A program made the position numbers and the translations under genes. 64,000 bases of DNA from Lepus europaeus (Eukaryota > Chordata > Mammalia > Lagomorpha > Leporidae). Positions 59,732-64,000 of this stretch are shown here, one piece after another. The notes under the pieces are model-generated. The model was given only the letters and a program-made list of their open reading frames with translations. It had not been told where the DNA came from and searched no databases. The DNA lies in contig NC_084837.1 in the NCBI RefSeq assembly GCF_033115175.1, positions 65,557,266-65,621,265 of the forward strand. The letters are read 5' to 3'. Position 1 is the stretch's first letter. Each line of letters opens with the position of its first letter.

Positions 59732-59947
59732 GGCAGTGGTTTTCAACCAGTTGCAATTTTGATGCATGTGGGACATATGGCAGGAGACATTTTTGGTTAT
59801 CCTAACTGGAAAGGTGCTATTGGCATCTAGTGAGTAGAGGCCAGGAATGCTGTTAAACATCCTAAAAAGCATAGGATATTCCATTACAACAAAGAACTAT
59901 CCTGCCTAAAATGTCTGCGGTGCCAACGTGCAGAAACAATGCTGTAG
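59732..59947 (+). mobile_element. MER5A (hAT-Charlie non-autonomous DNA transposon)
   Basis: CAGTGGTTTTCAACCAG at the left end, then GACATTTTTGGTTATCC, GGCATCTAGTGAGTAGAGG and GTTAAACATCCTAAAAAGC, ending near GTGCCAACGTGCAGAAAC. All are characteristic of MER5A. Confidence 0.85.
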
Positions 59948-59984
59948 AGAAATCCTACATCAGAAGACATGAAAAAGGATCTTC

Positions 59985-60370
59985 TTAACCTTCTTACTCT
60001 CACTGTTGACAATGGAAAAAAACTCAAAGCAACTCATGTCACAAGTAGACGAATGCATAAATATGACGATGATGTACTATACAGAAATGGCAGACTAACA
60101 GCAATCTAAAAAATGAAGCAAAGTGATATATAATAAATGGGTATTTCCCAAATAAAAACTGCAGAAATACACACTCAGTAAACCTGTATCTGTATTTGTA
60201 TAAATAAAAAAAAATCAAATATTATGACTATGTAAATAATAGAAGTATAAAAATATAGATTTGGAGAGAAAATCAAATTCCTGACAATGGTTACTCTTGA
60301 GGAGAAAGGAGAATGGAACTGAGAATTCTACAGTAATTTGCAACCTTATCTATAGTGTTTATTTCAATTT
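59985..60370 (+). mobile_element. ancient L1-like fragment
   Basis: Resembles the L1M ORF2 end (ACTCATGTCACAAGTAGACG, GATGTACTATACAGAAATGG, GTTACTCTTGAGGAGAAAGG). Weak match from memory. Confidence 0.35.
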
Positions 60371-60798
60371 TTTAAAGAGATCTGAAGCAAATACACTAAA
60401 GGTCAGCATTCATTAACAGGGAATTGTAAGGACACAAGTATCTGTTATTATTTTCCAAAAATAAAATTGAGTCACACATCAGCAATTTTCCATGGTCTCC
60501 AAAAGTTCCCAGAAACACTGGCAGATGACTCTAACAAAAGCCACAAACTCCTTAAGTAAACGAATTAATTTAGTCTTATGGAGAGTACTATCTAAGTAGT
60601 CTTCAATAACTATGTTCTCTATTTTCAAATGCTTCCATTACAACTGATATTCACAGCTTTGATGAGAAAGTTATACGTGACCTTTATAAAGACCGCAACC
60701 TTTTCAGTCTTCATTATCTGCGTCTCTATTGCTCAACTACCACCACAGGGCACAACATTCTGTGCATTTAACATCTCCAGTGGTGCACTACAGGTCAC

Positions 60799-60820
60799 AC
60801 ACACACACACACACACACTC
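60799..60820 (+). repeat. (AC)n microsatellite
   Basis: CACACACACACACACACACA run. Confidence 0.9.
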
Positions 60821-62403
60821 CCCCTCCTACTAACAAGCTTTTCCTCTGAACTCCTTTTTGGGGACCTGACCCAGTTTCCAGGACTTGTGGCATTCCCAAG
60901 GTCCCTGTATCATTTAAGCAATTAGAATTTTGTTGCATTCTTTATCTATTCTCTGAAGCACGAGCTTTCTCTCATATCTAAGACTCCGAACCCATTGTCC
61001 TTTTTTCAACTAACTCCCTGTTTTCTGCTGAATGTACAGTCATGTTCTTGAAATTCTGTAACAGATGATGACAAATAGAATACAAGAAGAAGAACCTGTT
61101 CACAAATACGGGGCTAAAGAGAGATAAAATTTTTAAAAAGGAGGTCTAAATTCAGTGTTAACAAAGCAGAAATAGAAGCCTGACAGAAATAGCTATGGAA
61201 TAAGCCAGGATTTATTTAGATGCACCTCTGGGAGAAGCTGGGGTTTAATGTTGTGTTCCCAGAGCCACTCCTCTGTTTTCTGTGTTCTTTCCCTTTGACC
61301 CTCTCCCCCAAACTGCATTGCAAAAGAAAACTTCAGACTTTACACTGGGCTAAAGGGCAGCCTTAGCCTGGCCTGAAGCCGTAATGCAAGGAAGGGAGCA
61401 AGGAACAGCAGGGCAGGTGGGCAGGGAGGCAGGCCAGCGTCTCAGGAACACCTGCGTAAAATCAGATCCAGAGAAGGGCTGGAAGGGAAGGGGAACGGTG
61501 CAACGCCTTTATCCCTCAGCATTTAGAACTGGCTGCGTGGTGCTCTCATTTCCTTCATCACCTTGCACCTGAGGGAGGGCTCCATTCGTGGCGAAGGGGA
61601 AAGTCAGGGATACTTTCAACGCACAGAAACTCAGGCACCGACACTACCTCCTTCGCAGTTCCTCCAGCCAAACACTTCTTCCTTAATCCTTCATACACAG
61701 TCCCATCCTGACCCCGACCAACCGTGCGCGCTGCCGGGTCTCCGGCTGGGCTAGCTCACGCCGCCTGCCTTCCCCCATCTGCGAGAACGACCGACTCCCC
61801 TAACCGCTCCCAACACTGCCTGCCAACACCCCCCTCCATCACTGACCAGCTAATCCAATTAATCCAACTAATCCTCCTACTCACCGGTTCCCCAATATTG
61901 AACAGTCCTCCAAACCCTCACATGAGTCACCACACTTGGCAACACCCTCGTCCCGAGCGATCGGCGCTCCCTCCACAGGGACCGCCCGCAGCGCCTTCTC
62001 TCCTCAGCCCATTCCGCGAGCCCACCCCGCTCCCTGGCCGCCTCACGCGGGTCGCCTCCACCCAGACCCCTCCTCCTCAGGCAGGACCCCCCTCCCAACC
62101 ATCCTCAAGCGGACCCTTACACACCCTTGTGTTCTCTCGCCGCCCCGCTCCGGAGTCCTCTCCTCGCGCAGCTCCGGGTCACGAATACCGCCGCCCTCCA
62201 TCCCGACTCCACTAGCCTTTGCCAGCCCCCGCCTTCCCCGCCTCGCGCCTCCCTACGCCGACATGGAGGCCTCTCCGCCGGCCTCTTTCGGAAGCTGCCC
62301 GCACCGGAGCTACTCGAAGGCGCTCTGCACCGACCGAGCCCACCCCTCCGATTCCGCCCCCCAGCCCCCAGCCACTCCCCCACCGCCCCCGGCCCGCACT
62401 CAC

Positions 62404-62475
62404 CCGCCTCCCTCCGCTTGCGCAGCCGAACCTGCCGGCAGCGACACCTGACAGCGGCCCAATCAAAGCGCGACT
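62404..62475 (-). other. PPIP5K1: PPIP5K1 non-coding exon 1 (start inferred)
   Basis: The 3' boundary is fixed by a strong GTGAGT donor at 62403-62398. The transcription start is not visible; the 62475 limit is a guess from the position of the CCAAT boxes, which could also lie just upstream. Confidence 0.5.
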
Positions 62476-62494
62476 TCTTTGTGGGGGCACCAAT
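62459..62494 (+). promoter_or_regulatory. paired CCAAT (NF-Y) boxes
   Basis: CCAATCAAAG at 62459 and CCAATCAGC at 62490, both fitting the NF-Y core CCAAT(C/G)A. Start-to-start spacing is 31 bp, about three helical turns, as in many TATA-less promoters. Confidence 0.65.
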
Positions 62495-62949
62495 CAGCAG
62501 AGGGCGCGCACCGGCAACAGAGTCAGGCTGCGTTGGCCGGCGCTTCTGTGCGGAGGAGGGTGGTCCCTAGTGGCCCTGGGAGGGACTGCAACCTGCTGCT
62601 CCCCTTCCTCCGATTTCCGACTGCGTCTCCGCGGTCCAGATGCTTCATTCAGACCTAGAAGGCCAGAAAGCGAGATGCAGGGGAACAAGCCAAAGTTCGT
62701 GTCACTGCCTTCTGCTTGTTTTGTAAAGCAAAATGGGGCATGATATACGTAGAGATCCAATAAATGTCGGTCGCAAATGTTAACAGATGTGAAAAGGAGT
62801 GATGGGAGACCCGAGACAAAAAGGTCGAGGGAGAAGCAGATGAAACCGTTAAGGAAAAGAACAGAGGGACTTTCCTGACGGAGGAGACAAGAAAATGATG
62901 GACGGCGAAGGCGGAACGAGTCATTCCTATCTCCGCACCATGCTTTTCC

Positions 62950-63110
62950 TTTGCCCTCTAGACTTGGAACTAGACAAAGCTGGATTACAAAGCTGCCCTG
63001 TGTGGCCTTGGGCAAGTCATTAGGCCCTCATCTGTAAGAATGAAGTGACTGAAATCTAATTTATAGGGTAGTGACTGTGTGAAAGCATGTTGCATATGTT
63101 CGCACTGTTA
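62950..63110 (+). mobile_element. MIR
   Basis: TGTGTGGCCTTGGGCAAGTC, TTAGGCCCTCATCTGTAAG, TTATAGGGTAGTGACTGTG: the MIR core. Confidence 0.85.
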
Positions 63111-63516
63111 CTGTCCTATCTTGTTCAGTTGGTCAAGTGGCCTGGTCAAGACAGTTCCAAGTTCCTTCTTTCTCTCAGCAAGCACAGCGATCTTGCTACT
63201 TTTCCTGTCAGACGCCTCACTGTACTGATCCACAAGAGACCCTCCCTAGTTCATGCTCAGGCTCATGCCCTCTCTACCACTCTAACCCTTAAAACAAAGT
63301 ATTATAGCATTTTCCAGGTATTCAAGTTCTCTCATCATTCCCCTAAAAATATAGGTTCTGTCCTTAGTCACCCACTGGAACAATTCAACAAAATAACACA
63401 TAAAAAGTTCCTTATAATTGTAAAGTGTTTTAAAATATGATACTTCATATTACTAAAGAAATCAAATAGTAAATATGATAATCACTTCCAATAAACTATA
63501 GGATAAATTTTTAAGT
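63111..63516. other. upstream flank, nothing recognised
   Basis: AT-rich unique sequence. A 117-codon open frame (63087-63440) has no splice or homology support that I can see. Confidence 0.5.
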
Positions 63517-63755
63517 GTTTTTTTTTTTTTTTTGGAAGAGAGCAACAGAGAAAGAGAGATCTTCCACTCACTGGTTCATTCCCCAAATGTTCACCAATAG
63601 CTGTTTGGGCCAAGCTGAAACCAGGAGCAAAAAACTCCATCCAGGTCTCCAACATGAGTAACAAGAACCCAAGTACTTGGGCCATCTTTTGCTGCCCTCC
63701 AGCATGTCGGCGTCCCAAGCAGAAGCTTAACCCACTGTACCACAACACCGGCCCC
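63517..63755 (-). mobile_element. CSINE
   Basis: Reverse copy from a T run and GAGAGATCTTCCACTCACTG to CCACAACACCGGCCCC. Partly deleted. Confidence 0.82.
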
Positions 63756-63783
63756 TAGGATAATTTTTTTTTCAATGAGTATT

Positions 63784-64000
63784 GGGGCCAGCATTGTGAT
63801 ACAGCAGATTTAGCCATATCAGAGTGCCAGAGTGAGTCCCAGCTGCTCTGCTTCTGATCCAGCTCCTGGTAGGGCCTGGGAGGGCAGGGGAAGATAGCCC
63901 AGATGCTTGGGCCCCTATCATTGATGTGGGAGAAGGATGGAGTTCAGGTTGGCCCAACCCTGGCTCTTATAGGCATTTGGAGAGTGAGTCAGTGGAATGG
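63784..64000 (+). mobile_element. CSINE, cut by window end
   Basis: Forward copy GGGGCCAGCATTGTGATACA running to the end of the window. Confidence 0.85.

Larger units (their letters stand above)
58724..62403. other. PPIP5K1 intron 1 and flanks
   Basis: 5'UTR intron of about 3.7 kb. It holds the candidate 5'UTR exon, a MER5A element, an ancient L1-like stretch and a short (AC)n run. The rest is unique, becoming GC-rich above 61.7 kb. Confidence 0.6.
61900..62640. promoter_or_regulatory. CpG-island promoter of PPIP5K1
   Basis: GC-rich block with dense CpG, no repeats and no TATA box near the inferred start. It contains the 5'UTR exon end (donor GGCGG|GTGAGT at 62404/62403) and two CCAAT boxes at 62459-62463 and 62490-62494. 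Long open frames on both strands here are GC-composition artefacts. Confidence 0.8.

Noticed and set aside
61724-62743. Several 120-175 codon open frames around 62 kb on both strands
   Set aside because: They lie in the CpG island, where stop codons are rare by composition. They overlap each other on both strands and have no known product.
63087-63440. 117-codon plus-strand frame upstream of PPIP5K1, considered as the start of the next gene (CKMT1 is expected nearby in human)
   Set aside because: The sequence does not resemble creatine kinase or any family I recognise, lacks splice context, and is AT-rich unique DNA.
1-64000. CRISPR arrays, bacterial operons or endogenous retroviral genes
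   Set aside because: No regularly spaced direct repeats with unique spacers, no ribosome binding site-led gene strings, and no LTR pair or gag/pol/env-like frame was seen.

Overview
The window is mammalian nuclear DNA, almost certainly from a lagomorph (rabbit, hare or pika). It carries about 45 copies of the lagomorph tRNA-derived C-type SINE (CSINE), recognisable by a GGCCGGCGCTGTGGC-type head, a CTCTCTCTCTGCCTCTC-type tail and an AAATAAATAAATCTTT end. It also carries rabbit-type L1, multi-exon genes with GT/AG introns, and one CpG island. The choice of rabbit over hare is inference.

Layout. (1) Positions 1-4605, plus strand: the 3' end of MAP1A (part of its giant exon, two short exons, the 3'UTR and a poly(A) signal), encoding the light chain LC2 end. 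(2) About 4.6-5.5 kb: a short convergent intergenic gap. (3) About 5.5-62.5 kb, minus strand: the complete PPIP5K1 gene (diphosphoinositol pentakisphosphate kinase 1). I could place 29 constitutive coding exons by splice sites, phase and remembered family sequence. They sum to 4344 nt, a 1447-residue protein. Catalytic Asp332 and Arg399/His400 fall exactly where I recall them in the human protein, which supports the exon model. A 5'UTR exon and a CpG-island promoter with two CCAAT boxes lie at about 62.4-62.6 kb. (4) 62.6-64 kb: upstream flank with a MIR and two CSINEs. The next gene is not reached.

The gene order MAP1A then PPIP5K1, tail to tail, matches human 15q15.3. The 3' half of PPIP5K1 has one intron of about 23 kb (9.7-32.7 kb) packed with mobile DNA: ancient L1 in minus orientation, a near-full-length but dead L1 (13.7-22.9 kb) split by at least six SINE insertion sites, and many CSINEs. 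The catalytic half (45-59 kb) is compact and lightly invaded.

No prokaryotic system, CRISPR array, viral gene or toxin gene is visible. The less expected signals are: a 112-bp, about 95% identical inverted repeat flanking two phosphatase-domain exons; two in-phase, CpG-preserving candidate cassette exons in PPIP5K1 (61 and 50 codons); an 11-residue tandem repeat forming the PPIP5K1 C-terminus; a small signal-peptide-like ORF antisense to the PPIP5K1 3'UTR; and an overlapping upstream ORF at the PPIP5K1 start codon.
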